From positions 2,480,001 through 2,544,000 of the forward strand of contig JAGTWJ010000007.1 of NCBI GenBank assembly GCA_020064725.1: a stretch of DNA of 64,000 nucleotides, read 5' to 3'. The stretch comes from Drechslerella dactyloides. Taxonomy: Eukaryota > Ascomycota > Orbiliomycetes > Orbiliales > Orbiliaceae. The translations under genes and the position numbers were made by a program. Below, piece by piece: positions 14,719 through 24,027 of the stretch. The notes below the pieces were generated by a model. That model did not search any database, was not told the DNA's origin, and was given only the letters and a program-made list of their open reading frames with translations. Every line of letters starts with the position of its first letter. Position 1 is the first letter of the stretch.

Positions 14719-15482
14719 GTTCATCTACAGGTACCTAGGTAATTCACCGGGTATATGGATGGATGGGGTTGGTGGCGCCGCCAACTTGTCTGTATTCGTT
14801 TTTTATTCAACATGGGTGGAAATTTTTGTCTTACACAGCGTCATCTTTATATTATATTGTGGGGCGTTCTCTTGTTTCTTTTTGATTTGATATTGTGGGA
14901 TGGTGTATACTTATCCACTCGCTCATAGTTCTGCTGCATACCTGGTATGTAGTAAATGCTACTTGTAGCTATGCATGCAAGCATTTAGCTGTTGAAGTTG
15001 GGTTGAAACGAACGGTCTCACTCACGATGCATGCGGGCCGAGATGGGATGAAATAAATAAACTGCAGTGTACCAGCCGGAGTGCATCGATTCTAAATCCC
15101 GGGATCTGCGATCTGTTCGCTGGTGATATTATATTATATTATGTTATATTGATGGAAGGGTGTACTAGTATGAGATGGGATGATGGCGTTGGTATGCATG
15201 GCGACTCTCGTCTATGGTGTGTGTTTTGCTCCGCGTGGGGGTGGAGGTATACATACATACATGCCCACTGTTTGTTATGATTGCGGTTGACGGGTGGTGG
15301 TGATAATTATAACATAACGCTAGGAGTGTTATTGTATCGAAGGTAGTAAGGTGTCTTGCAGTGCAGATGGTGGGGTAGTAGCATCCAGGATGATGCGATG
15401 GTTTTATGGTGGCGGAAATCGAAGGGTGACGTTGATAGCTCGTGACGATTGCGTATTTGGTGTAAATAGGCGTAGGATATAT

Positions 15483-15610
15483 GGTATAAATACGGTGACC
15501 GACGGCTCTCTAATACACTGAGAACCGGTGCGCTGCACTGCGCTGTCACTGCGCTGCCAGTACGATATGGAGAAAGTCACTGTTGCACGTCTGTGATATA
15601 TATAGCTTGA
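15483..15610 (+). repeat. Direct duplicate block, copy 1
   Basis: This block begins GTATAAATACGGTGACCG, has a short TGCGCTGCACTGCGCTGTC tract in the middle, and ends with CACTGTTGCACGTCTGT followed by TAGCTTGA. The same order of sequences recurs at 15739-15900, so the two are a diverged direct duplication. It lies in the 3' flank of the DUF2458 gene. Confidence 0.8.
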
Positions 15611-15738
15611 GGTGGCATAGATTCAAGGGGTGATGTAATCTCAAGGGCAGACACCAAGGTTTGTTGTTGAGGGTTGATCTTGATTGTTTGGAGTGATGAA
15701 TGTGTGGATACTTGCAATGGCGTCAACTTGGGCGCAGG

Positions 15739-15900
15739 GTATACTGGTACCAGTACGGCGACCGGAGGATCTCCAATACAGTAAGAACAGGTGCGCTACC
15801 AGTGCGCTGCCCTGCGCTGTCACTGCGCTGCCCTGCGCTGCCATTGCGCTGCCCTGCGCTGTCGAGAAACTCACTGTTGCACGTCTGTAATGTAGCTTGA
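15739..15900 (+). repeat. Direct duplicate block, copy 2, with expanded TGCGCTG minisatellite
   Basis: Second copy of the block at 15483-15610, sharing its start, middle tract and end. The internal tract (about 15791-15863) is expanded to around seven alternating 10- and 11-base units starting TGCGCTG. Copy 1 has about three units. Confidence 0.85.
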
Positions 15901-16019
15901 TCGATTAAATATAGGAAACACTAGTTAAATGCGCCAGAGGATAGAATACATATACGCCCCGCACCCAACTCCAAACGCGAACGCCGGCCGCCACTGCACA
16001 CGAATCCGCCGATTGTATA

Positions 16020-16953
16020 TCACGTCAGGTCGTCGAGCAGTTCGACGACCCGCTTTTTCAAACCGGGCAGCTCGGCGCTGTCGCCGGGAAAGTCGGCGTC
16101 GGGGAGGACGAAGAAGGGGATGTCGAGCTTTTTGAGGTCGGCGGCCATGGAGTCGTACATTTGCTGGGAGGCGCGGTGGACCTTGTCGTCGTAGGCTGCC
16201 AGTTCCTTGCGCTTTTCCTCGGCGGTCTATCCATATATTAACGTCTTGCTCTACTTTGGATGGGGCTGTATTGGGTGGTGTGGGGGGAGGGACGTACCGC
16301 TTCGGTGGACGTCGACGAGACGCCAAAGCTCTTCCTACAATTGCCAGTAGGATGGATAAGTCAGTTGGGTACTATGCTTGATAGCGCATGTTGACCGCAA
16401 TCGTGTAGATGGGCTGGGGGGCGGTCGTACAGCACGGAGTCCATGGCCGACTGGCTGTTCGAGCTGTTGGAGTGCCGCTTGACGATCGCCTCGCGGCTGG
16501 TCCACCACTGCTGCTCGTGCTCGCGCTGGTGCGCTTTCATCTGCGGTGCGTGCGTTAGCTGCGCTCCTGTCTGTTATTCACGGCGTGTGGTGCGGATAGA
16601 CGTGCGCGGGTGTATATGTTGTGGAATTGTGGAAATATTCGAAATGTGGGTATTGTATGGGTGGGGGGTACCTTGCGCAGGCGGTCCATTGCGACGGGGT
16701 TATTCGTGACGACGGTGGTGATGTACTTTAGCGCGGCGGGCCATTGCGTGATCGTCCGCGGGTCGACAGCTGCTTGAGAGCGTGCAGCTGGAGCTGGAGC
16801 TGGAGCTGTAACTGGAGGAGCTGTAACTGGAGGAGGAGGAGCAGGATTGTATGCTTGGTGGGCTGCTGGAAAGCGTGCGGTGGTCTGCTGGGCCGCTGCG
16901 ACGGGCGCTGTTTCGCTGAGAGCCTGCAGGATCTGGGCCAGGCGCGGATCCAT
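16020..16953 (-). CDS. DUF2458-family protein (fungal, function unknown)
   Basis: Four exons on the minus strand join in frame: 16953-16672, 16540-16431, 16334-16298 and 16226-16020, giving 211 residues. The start MDPRLAQIL matches how this family begins. Residues ~30-65 are a Pro/Ala/Val/Thr-rich linker encoded by a GGAGCT-type repeat. The conserved core follows: DPRTITQWPAALKY, then a helical segment with EHEQQWWTSREAI, a helix around EEKRKELAAYDDKV, a short IPFF stretch and a final VVELLDDL helix. The layout suggests a coiled-coil or helical adaptor. The family is widespread in Pezizomycotina and, as far as I know, has no assigned biochemical role. The 37-base third exon is unusually small but restores phase exactly. 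It diverges from the Cox14-domain gene across a 413-bp shared upstream region. Confidence 0.88.
16780..16850. repeat. GGAGCT-type repeat within the DUF2458 coding exon
   Basis: Tandem AGCTGG/AGGAGCTG units on the + strand encode the Pro-Ala and VTAPP linker of the DUF2458 protein on the minus strand. Units in multiples of three keep the frame, so the linker length could vary between strains. Confidence 0.75.
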
Positions 16954-17366
16954 CGTGCCGGAGTCTTCAGCCTTTGCTGCGAGTGGAAGTGTCCGGCGAT
17001 GATTTGGCGGAGGGCATCGCGAGGTCGCGTGTTTGCGGCGGCGGATGTGTTGCGCATGTCGTCTCGAAGCCGCCAACTCGGGAAGTTTTTCCACGATATC
17101 AGATCGAGATCTCGAAATCGACAATCGACGACGACCGCGACGGCTCGATGGACGCCCGGAGACCGCCGCTTGAGCTACAGCTACAGCTTCAGACACGCCT
17201 GCCGCAACCCTAGTCGACCACCCAATCGAATCGAATCGTCCTGTTGCTAGTGTCGAGACTGGAATCGTCCCTCCGAATATACCCCCACCATACAACCACA
17301 CCCACAATCACACAATCGAGCGAGCGATTGAACGGATAGACGCGCGGGGAGGCAGACGACGACGAG
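16954..17366. promoter_or_regulatory. Bidirectional promoter between the DUF2458 and Cox14-domain genes
   Basis: The two start codons face away from each other across 413 bases, so both promoters and leaders must overlap here. The region has no canonical TATA box near either start that I can see, which fits housekeeping expression. Short open frames inside it (for example toward 17250) look like leader noise. Confidence 0.6.
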
Positions 17367-18580
17367 ATGCCACCGGCCCGCGCAGCGCGCACAGTCGCGG
17401 ACGGCGCCCGCTTCGTGCAGAACGTCAGGACGCGCGCCGACGCAACCCGCTTCGCCCAGAACGTGCGCAGCCCCCCCGCCAACGGCAACGGAGAGACGCC
17501 GCAGCAGCGCGTAGCCCGCCTGCGGGAGGCCGCTCGCCGCGAGCGCATGAACCAGGTCACGACGTTCGACAAGGTCGTCCACCACGGACGGCGGTGGGCG
17601 GATACCTTTCACCGCGCGACGGTGTTTACCATCATGGGGTTTTCCGGTGCGTTACTTTTACAGACGCTGCGTTACTCTATGGAGACTGCGCTCCTCTCTA
17701 TGGAGATTGCGTTGCTTTATTCTACGGAGATTGCGTTATTCTACTTATCAGTCTCGACTCTGGACTCGTTTGCAGCGAGCGCATCTACTGTTAGAGAATG
17801 CGGTGGGCACGCGGGGCTGACGGTTGGGGTTCGTGTAGCTGTCACGGTTACGTTCACGATATACTCGGTCTCCGGCATGATATCGCAGAGCCGGTCGAAT
17901 CGACGCGAATACGTAAGCTCCTTCAACTGCTTTAAATACAGTCGTCAGTCGAAGAGAATCGGAACGGGGCGCTTTATATGGCGATACGTCACCCAAATAA
18001 ACATAATTCCGACCCTTTTGACTGTCGACACCACACGCGAGACACCGGCTAACGAGTAATATGACAGATGGCCGAGCTGCGCGCGGAACAACAGCGGCAA
18101 TGGATGGGCTGGCGCGCCGCCGAAATCGACGAGATGGTAAAAGCAGGCATGGAGCGCGAGCAAGCCGGCGTGCTCTTCGACGAATCCGAGGAGCGCCGAC
18201 GAGAGTCAAAAACCGCATGGGGCCGCATCAGAACCTGGGCCTACGGCGGCCTCACCCCCGCCGAGGAAACCTACATGTCGCGCTACGAACTGCACAACGG
18301 CCGCATCGAAAAGCAAGTCTTCCAGAAGCTGCAGAAGGACTTTTACGACAAGCGCGGCATGGAGCTGCCCAAGAAGGACGCGGACGAAGACGAGCTGGAG
18401 GAGCTCGAACGGCAGCGCGTGTCCGGTCGGCTGCCTGTTACCGCTACCGCCGCGGCCGTCGATGGTATCGTGCCGACGGTGAGCGCCGGCGACGTCAAGG
18501 TGACGGCGGCGGCGGCCAAGGCGGAGGCGAAGGGGTACTGGGGTACGCTGCGGAGTCTGTTCACCGGCGGGAGGGCGTAG
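17367..18580 (+). CDS. Cox14-domain mitochondrial membrane protein (cytochrome c oxidase assembly)
   Basis: Three exons join in frame: 17367-17646, 17839-17912 and 18068-18580, giving 288 residues. The N-terminal part matches the Pezizomycotina Cox14-domain family: a start of the MPPxRAARTV type, then ETPQQRVARLREAARR at about 43-58, TTFDKVV, GRRWADTFHR, and one hydrophobic segment at about 84-108, followed by a basic stretch (NRREY). Yeast Cox14 is an inner-membrane protein of about 70 residues that binds newly made Cox1 during complex IV assembly and its translational feedback. The ~180-residue charged helical C-terminus here has no yeast counterpart. Intron 1 is 192 bases, a multiple of three, without an in-frame stop, so a longer retained-intron form is possible. 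The exact exon 2 acceptor (GTGTAG) is my best choice, not proven. Confidence 0.82.
17660..17755 (+). repeat. Tandem repeat inside intron 1 of the Cox14-domain gene
   Basis: Three diverged copies of a ~21-27-base unit around TCTATGGAGATTGCG are seen in the intron. If translated in the gene's frame they give a repeated SMEIALL-like hydrophobic peptide. Confidence 0.75.
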
Positions 18581-18646
18581 CTGCTAGCATGCTGTCCTAC
18601 GCGTATGCGTCGCCTTGGGCTCCATCTCCAGCGCCTGGCGTCGAGG

Positions 18647-18696
18647 CTAGTCTGGTATTGAGAAGCTCCGCGTCGAAGCCCGCAATACAAGACTAC
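18647..18696 (+). repeat. ~45-bp dispersed element, copy A
   Basis: Starts CTAGTCTGGTATTGAGAAGC, contains CTCCGCG and ends AATACAAGACTAC. Copy B at 18749-18793 is its inverted partner and copy C at 19083-19129 is direct. Copies A and B could act as terminal inverted repeats of a ~147-bp MITE-like element. Confidence 0.85.
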
Positions 18697-18748
18697 ATCG
18701 AGGCTAGGGCTTTATAAGCCGGGGCACACCTCAGCAGTCACCAACATG

Positions 18749-18793
18749 GTCTTGTATCGCGGGCCACGCGGAGCTTCTTAATACTAGACTACA
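18749..18793 (-). repeat. ~45-bp dispersed element, copy B (inverted)
   Basis: The reverse complement reads GTAGTCTAGTATTAAGAAGC, then CTCCGCGTGGCCCGCGATAC and AAGAC. It matches copies A and C with a few substitutions. Confidence 0.85.
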
Positions 18794-19082
18794 TATCACC
18801 AACACACCCTTTGCAGCTGGCGCAGGCTGCGCGAGAGGTCGAAAAGGACCGATGTATATGCACTGTACATATAGTAGATAGATCATGTCGTGGGAGGATA
18901 ATACCGGGTCTGCAGATTCTAGCTGCCGGTTCTTTGGATCTTCACTGTCACATACTTACTTACTAACTTACGAGCGCGAACGAAACATCCTGTACATACA
19001 TACACACACGCATACGATTCATACTGTACAATCTTATCGCCGTCCGGCGACTTTTTTCAAATTTACTTAGTCTTCTCGAATG

Positions 19083-19129
19083 CTAGTCTAGCATTAAGAA
19101 GCTCCGCGTGGCCCGCAATACAAGACTAC
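19083..19129 (+). repeat. ~45-bp dispersed element, copy C
   Basis: Reads CTAGTCTAGCATTAAGAAGC, then CTCCGCGTGGCCCGCAATAC and AAGACTAC. It is closer to copy B than to copy A at the GTGGCCCGC segment. It lies about 370 bp upstream of the ERG2 start codon. Confidence 0.85.
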
Positions 19130-19498
19130 TCGAAATGTAAGGGTCGTGCGGAGCCAAAGCCTGGGTCGAGACTGGTGCGGAGCATTAATTGTGGAGCTAG
19201 AATTTCGGCCGGCGCGCCAAGCCGCAGGGACGGCTTCCGCCACGTCGAAACCGTCCGCGTGGAACTTCGGATGCCGGTTTGCCCGCGACTTTTTTTTACA
19301 ACCTCGCGCGCAGAACATAAAATAAAACGTGCACCCTTTTCGCCCGCCGGTACCTGACTCGCCGCACCTCGTCTCCAATCGCATACAGCCCAATTGCATC
19401 TCGAATACTTCCTCCTTCGCCCTCGGTTTAAAGCGTACCGGCAGAAACACACACACACCCACGCGCACCGGCAGACACACACACACCCACGCGCCACA

Positions 19499-20503
19499 AT
19501 GCGACTCGACGCGATCAGCATCTCCCGCGTGCTCGTGTACTGCTTCATCCTATGGTCGGCCTTCGACCGCTACGTGCTGCCGAAGGGGTACGTGTTCGAC
19601 CCGGCGCGGCTGCAGGAGATCAGCCAGGAGTCGATAGCGCTGTACGGCGACGACAGCGGCAACTACAATCGCACGCTGCTGTTCAACGATCTCAGCGCGC
19701 GGTTGAAGCGGGAGTATCCCAAGTACGTTACCGAGATCAATTGGGACGAGTGGGTTTTCAACAATGCTGGGAACGCAATGGTACGTTCCTTCTTCTTCCT
19801 TACTATATCCTCCTCCTTCTCCACATTCACACCCCCCTCCTTACCGTATCCACGTCCACCTCCAATAGTCGTTCCGGTCGACGTGTGGTTTGTCTTTAAG
19901 GAGAATGGCGGGCTGACGATTTAATTTGTGAATTAAGGGAGCGATGGTGCTGCTGCACGCTTCCGTCTCGGAGTACCTCATCATCTTTGGCACGCCCGTC
20001 GGCACGGAAGGACACACGGGCATCCACATGGCCGACGACTATTTCACAATCTTGACGGGCCAGCAGACGTTCTTCTACGCCGGCCACGTCGAGCCGCTGG
20101 TCTACAATCCCGGCCATCAGAACTGGATGAAGCGGGGACAGAAGGCGCAGTATCAGCTCAAGGGCTTCGCGCTGGAGCTCGCGCAGGGTATGTCGTCCCC
20201 CCACTCCACTCCCCCGCATTTACCTTATATATATATATACATCCTGCCGGTTTTGCCAGCGTAGCTGAAGGAAGGCCTGTCTGATGCTACTACTGCGGGT
20301 ACCGGGGTTCAAGATTTGCACATTACAGGTATAAGGACAAGTGTTAATGTTAGTGTGATAACTGGACAGGTTGCATCCCGTGCATGCTGCCGTTCGGGCT
20401 GCTCGAAGTTCTAACGTCGACGATGGACTACAAAAGCTTCGGCTGGACGGCCTGGTATACCGGCCGACACATGGTTGCGAACCTGCTACAGGGGAAGATC
20501 TGA
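19499..20503 (+). CDS. ERG2: C-8 sterol isomerase (ergosterol biosynthesis)
   Basis: Three exons join in frame: 19499-19780, 19938-20187 and 20370-20503, giving 221 residues, the usual length for fungal Erg2. It isomerises the sterol C8-C9 double bond to C7-C8 (fecosterol to episterol) in the ER membrane. One membrane segment lies near residues 7-27. Family blocks follow in order: YVFDPARLQEIS, WVFNNAGNAMGAM, LLHASVSEYLIIFGT, GTEGHTGIHMADDYFTILTG, and a C-terminal half with GCIPCMLPFG and a final NLLQGKI. By alignment from memory with the related sigma-1 receptor, E174 in ALELAQG matches its ligand-binding glutamate. Morpholine fungicides and sigma ligands target this family. The exon 2 acceptor is TTAAG, less common than CAG or TAG, but the join through GNAMGAM fits the family exactly. 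Confidence 0.96.
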
Positions 20504-23500
20504 GTTAGTTGATCGGTAGATCTCGTTTCATCCGACTGCTGAGCTCGCTGGTGCGTTAGTACATACGTATCGTCGTACCGGACGCTTAGCTTAGCTCCAT
20601 CTCTCTCCACCCACACCACCCACACTACTACTATTATTGTTATTTGTTTTCGTTACGTTACGTTACGTTATGCTATACTACGTTGAGGGAAGAAAGAGGG
20701 GGGTTGCTTTATTCGTTCGATTCGGGGAGTCTATTGGTTTGCAAAGACCAAGAAATATTCAAGCTATAGAGCGCGGTAGAGGATCGGTACTTTAGTTTAC
20801 AAAGTAGATAGAAACATGGGTGTTGTCTAATAGACGGCGTCGACGGAACTACATCTCTTTTATTAATATTTTATTCTTACTTTTTTTTTTAAGATTCTCC
20901 TGCTATATATCCATGACTTTATTGGTGTTAACATGTTTTGTCATCGACGGGCTTTTGTCTCTTTTCATACCATACCGTATGACCGCCGCCTGGCAGACGT
21001 TCGACATGCATGCGGCATGCCTGTACGATATCGCTACTAAGCACTTAATAATACGGGGGGACGATTATAATTATAATTACGATTACAGGTAACAATTAGT
21101 ATATAAATTACAACGTCGACGAAGACACTGCAGTACGTATGCATGCACATATGTACATGGAGGGAGGGTCGCACGACGGAAAAGCGGACTGGGAAACCTT
21201 GTCGACCGGAAAGCTTGAGTTCACGAACATGCGGCTGCGATTGGCGGTGCGGGTTTTCCCTGTGGGACGCAGGCGTCTTGGGAGTAATTGATAGCCAGAC
21301 TTGGCTGACAAGGGCGGAATGCAAATCGCACGTCGACGTCGACGTACGTCCGGGGGCAAGATGCTGGTGGAATGTTGTTGAAAAAAATGCCCGGCTGTGC
21401 ATTGACCGCTGTAGCCTGTTGAAGTAGCACGGACGTGCGTTACGTGTTTTAATTTTCCAGACGTATGTATGTTGGGAAAGACTGCTTCTCGACGTCGGTG
21501 GTTAGCTACGTTAGCTTGGCTCGGCCGGGGTTGCCTAGGCTAATGCGGGCTGGAATTGGAGCCGGCGTTGGTGCGGAGTCTCGGCAGATTCGATTCAAGT
21601 AGCTTAAATAAATCTAAAGATGCAGCAGCGCATTCGCCGTTAAGAACGAACCCACTAGCATGGAAGGAAGGACCGGGGCCGGCATGCCCATTAGAATTAA
21701 GAATTAGATTTAGTAACCAACCTGCGGCTGTCGGGGATATGCTTCCGCCGGGGCAATCCAAGACATTTTCGCAAGATGCAGTACTTGGACCTGTATGGGG
21801 GTCACTTGACCTGTCGGTCAGCATGCAAAAGCAAACCGCGCCGACAGGAGGATGGATGTATCTTCTTGTCTCGTCCGACCCTGGCCTGCAGGCGAAGGGA
21901 GGGAGTACATGTCAGAAGGAGGAGTAGGAGGGGAAAGATGGTGGGTTGATTGTCCGTGATGGGCGCTCGTACGGATACGCCTGCCCAAAGGATCTGGCGG
22001 AGATGCAGACGAGCGGACCATCGTCTTGTCTGCCCCCAGCCAATGGGGGCAACGGCTGGAAGAAGAAAAGAAAAATAAAAACTGGGGTGCTGTAGACGGT
22101 GGGTTCGAGTCGTGGTTACAAAAAAAAAGTAGCGACCGCACTGCACTGCACTCGTTCGCAGGAAGACGTCGTATGCGTGCGAACCGGACCGCCCAACTTG
22201 GCGAAACTACGCAAAGCGGATGGCAAAAAAGAAGGCTGTAGCTTATCTCGACGTAGCCTTGCTCCGCTGTTCCATGCACGTATCGATTTAAGGTTGGAGG
22301 AAGTGCAGCCAGTAGCAAAAAGGAAAAAAAAAAAAGAACAAGCTGGCCGGCACGGCAGGCGGGCTGGCAGTTCAAGAAGTTGGTACATTACGAAAGATGG
22401 GAAAATCAAGGGCAAGCAGGGCAAGCAGGGCATGGATGGATGGATGGATGGATGGGCATGGCATGCATGGGGAACTCGACTTTCGTTCGCCGCTAGTTTC
22501 GCAGGGTGGGTGCACTGACGAATGCAGCATGACCCGTTTCCATGCATCTGCGCTCGTCGGTCGCCGTGCTTATCACGTCGAGTCCCTCCCTGTAATTCCT
22601 GTTGGTCGTCGACGCACCTTCTCTCTGATTTGCGGGGTAGTGGAGGAGCTGCAGGCGTATCATCATGGGGGCCCTCATGCTGGCGGGAGGCGAGGAACCC
22701 GGACACACGAGCTGGATTGATAGGAGAGGGCGACGTAGGTCTGTCTGCAACCGGGGCGACGTAGAACCTGCGCTCGCACAAGCTTAAAGCGCGTGCGCAT
22801 TCGTGAGACGGACGGATCTTCGAGGCTGGCTGGCTACATTGCATTGCATTGTGGAGTGGAATCCTAGGAGGAGGAAAAGAACGTCATGTCGTTCCCCTGA
22901 GGTCAGCACCAACGAACGTCAAACGTCCCCAATGACCCAACGCCAATCCCAATGGTATCATACTCGGAGTCATAACTCTCTTCCAGCTAGCTAGCTAGCT
23001 AGCCCCGGCTGCCATCGAGACTCCGTGGTTTTAGGCTGTATTGTCTTGTATCTGGTGGCCAAAACGCTCAGACGGAGGTATCGTAAGCGAAAAGTGGGGG
23101 GAAGAAGCTTGAGCTCGAATTAAGCTACCTGTGCGGTACAACGTTAGCTCATATCATGCACCAGATATTGGCCGACGACGGCACTTGCAGGATGTACGTC
23201 GGTCACTGACATGGCCATTTTTACAGATCTGGCGGCGCTCAGCGGCCCAAGCGGACCCACCAGGCGATGTGCGGTTGGCCGACGCAGCAGCTGGAGGAGG
23301 TCCAGCTCAGACCACTACCCTACCACGACCGCCATTACGACGGCGGCCGTGATGGAGGGCGGCGGCGCCAGGTTTCCAGTCCAGTGCTGAGCGGCGTCTT
23401 AGCAAGCAAGCAAATCCGGATGCGACGGGGCCGGACAGGCAGGCATGAAGGCCTGCAAGACTGGCGTCGAAGGGCGAGGCGAGCAGGCGACGAGGGCGGC

Positions 23501-24027
23501 GGAGTGGAGGTTGATCGGTGAGCGAGTGCAGCAGCCAAGCAAGCAGCCAAGCAGCTTGTGGGAGCCCGCCTGCCATCGACCGTCACCACACCGCTGCCTC
23601 CTTCCTCTCAACCTCTCCTCAACATCGCCCACCCCCATCCACACCCCCCTCTGTGACGCTCGCAACCTGCATCGTCTGCACCTCTGCACACCTGCACACC
23701 TGCTTCTTCCCTGCCCATACCTGCGTCGCTAGCGTCACTCCGGCTGGAAATATAAGTTGGCCACCATGTCGTGACCCACCCGCGGCGCTCCTGGCTGAAA
23801 GACAGAGCAACCACCGGACATTTATATCATCTACGCATGCTGCACCGCATACTGCCATCTCTTGGACCATTCCAGCTTTCCATTCCACCCGCACTGAGTT
23901 CAGCTGCCTTGCACAGGCAGAGCATATATAGCATCCAGATATCAATCCAACAAACACAGACACATACACACACACCCATCTCCCATAATCACCACCACCA
24001 CATATACGGACAGCCATCCACCGTGCA
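20504..24027. other. Intergenic region between ERG2 and the F-box gene
   Basis: No supported gene in 3.5 kb. Visible are a CGTTA pentamer tract at about 20653-20672, a GGAT tract around 22434-22455, AGCT repeats around 22985-23003, and a C-rich leader at 23600-24027 typical of a fungal promoter for the F-box gene. Open frames near 21556-21927 and 22116-22844 have skewed composition and no recognisable family. They are most likely chance frames. Confidence 0.6.

Larger units (their letters stand above)
12964..16019. other. 3' flank of the kinase and intergenic region with simple repeats
   Basis: No supported gene. The first ~1 kb after the kinase stop is T-rich and probably includes its 3' UTR. 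Open frames around 13577-14283 are T-rich, hydrophobic and unlike any family I know. Further on are a pentanucleotide tract at 14644-14718, TTATA repeats around 15128-15150, and a duplicated block containing a GC-rich minisatellite at 15483-15900. Confidence 0.6.
18581..19498. promoter_or_regulatory. Intergenic region and ERG2 promoter
   Basis: This 918-bp gap carries the Cox14-domain 3' end and the ERG2 promoter. It contains three copies of a ~45-bp element (two direct, one inverted). Just before the ERG2 start is a ~29-bp direct duplication (19438-19467 and 19468-19496) of CCGGCAGA plus a CA tract and CCACGCGC. I do not see a clear sterol-regulatory (Upc2/SREBP-type) site by eye. Confidence 0.6.

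Noticed and set aside
3513..21513. Shared TACGTTAGCTTGG string near 3514 and 21500
   Set aside because: Short match with diverging flanks, so probably coincidence rather than a repeat family.
22116..22844. 242-codon minus-strand frame
   Set aside because: Composition follows simple-sequence tracts (for example a His-Pro-Ser run from the GGAT repeat) and no protein family is seen.
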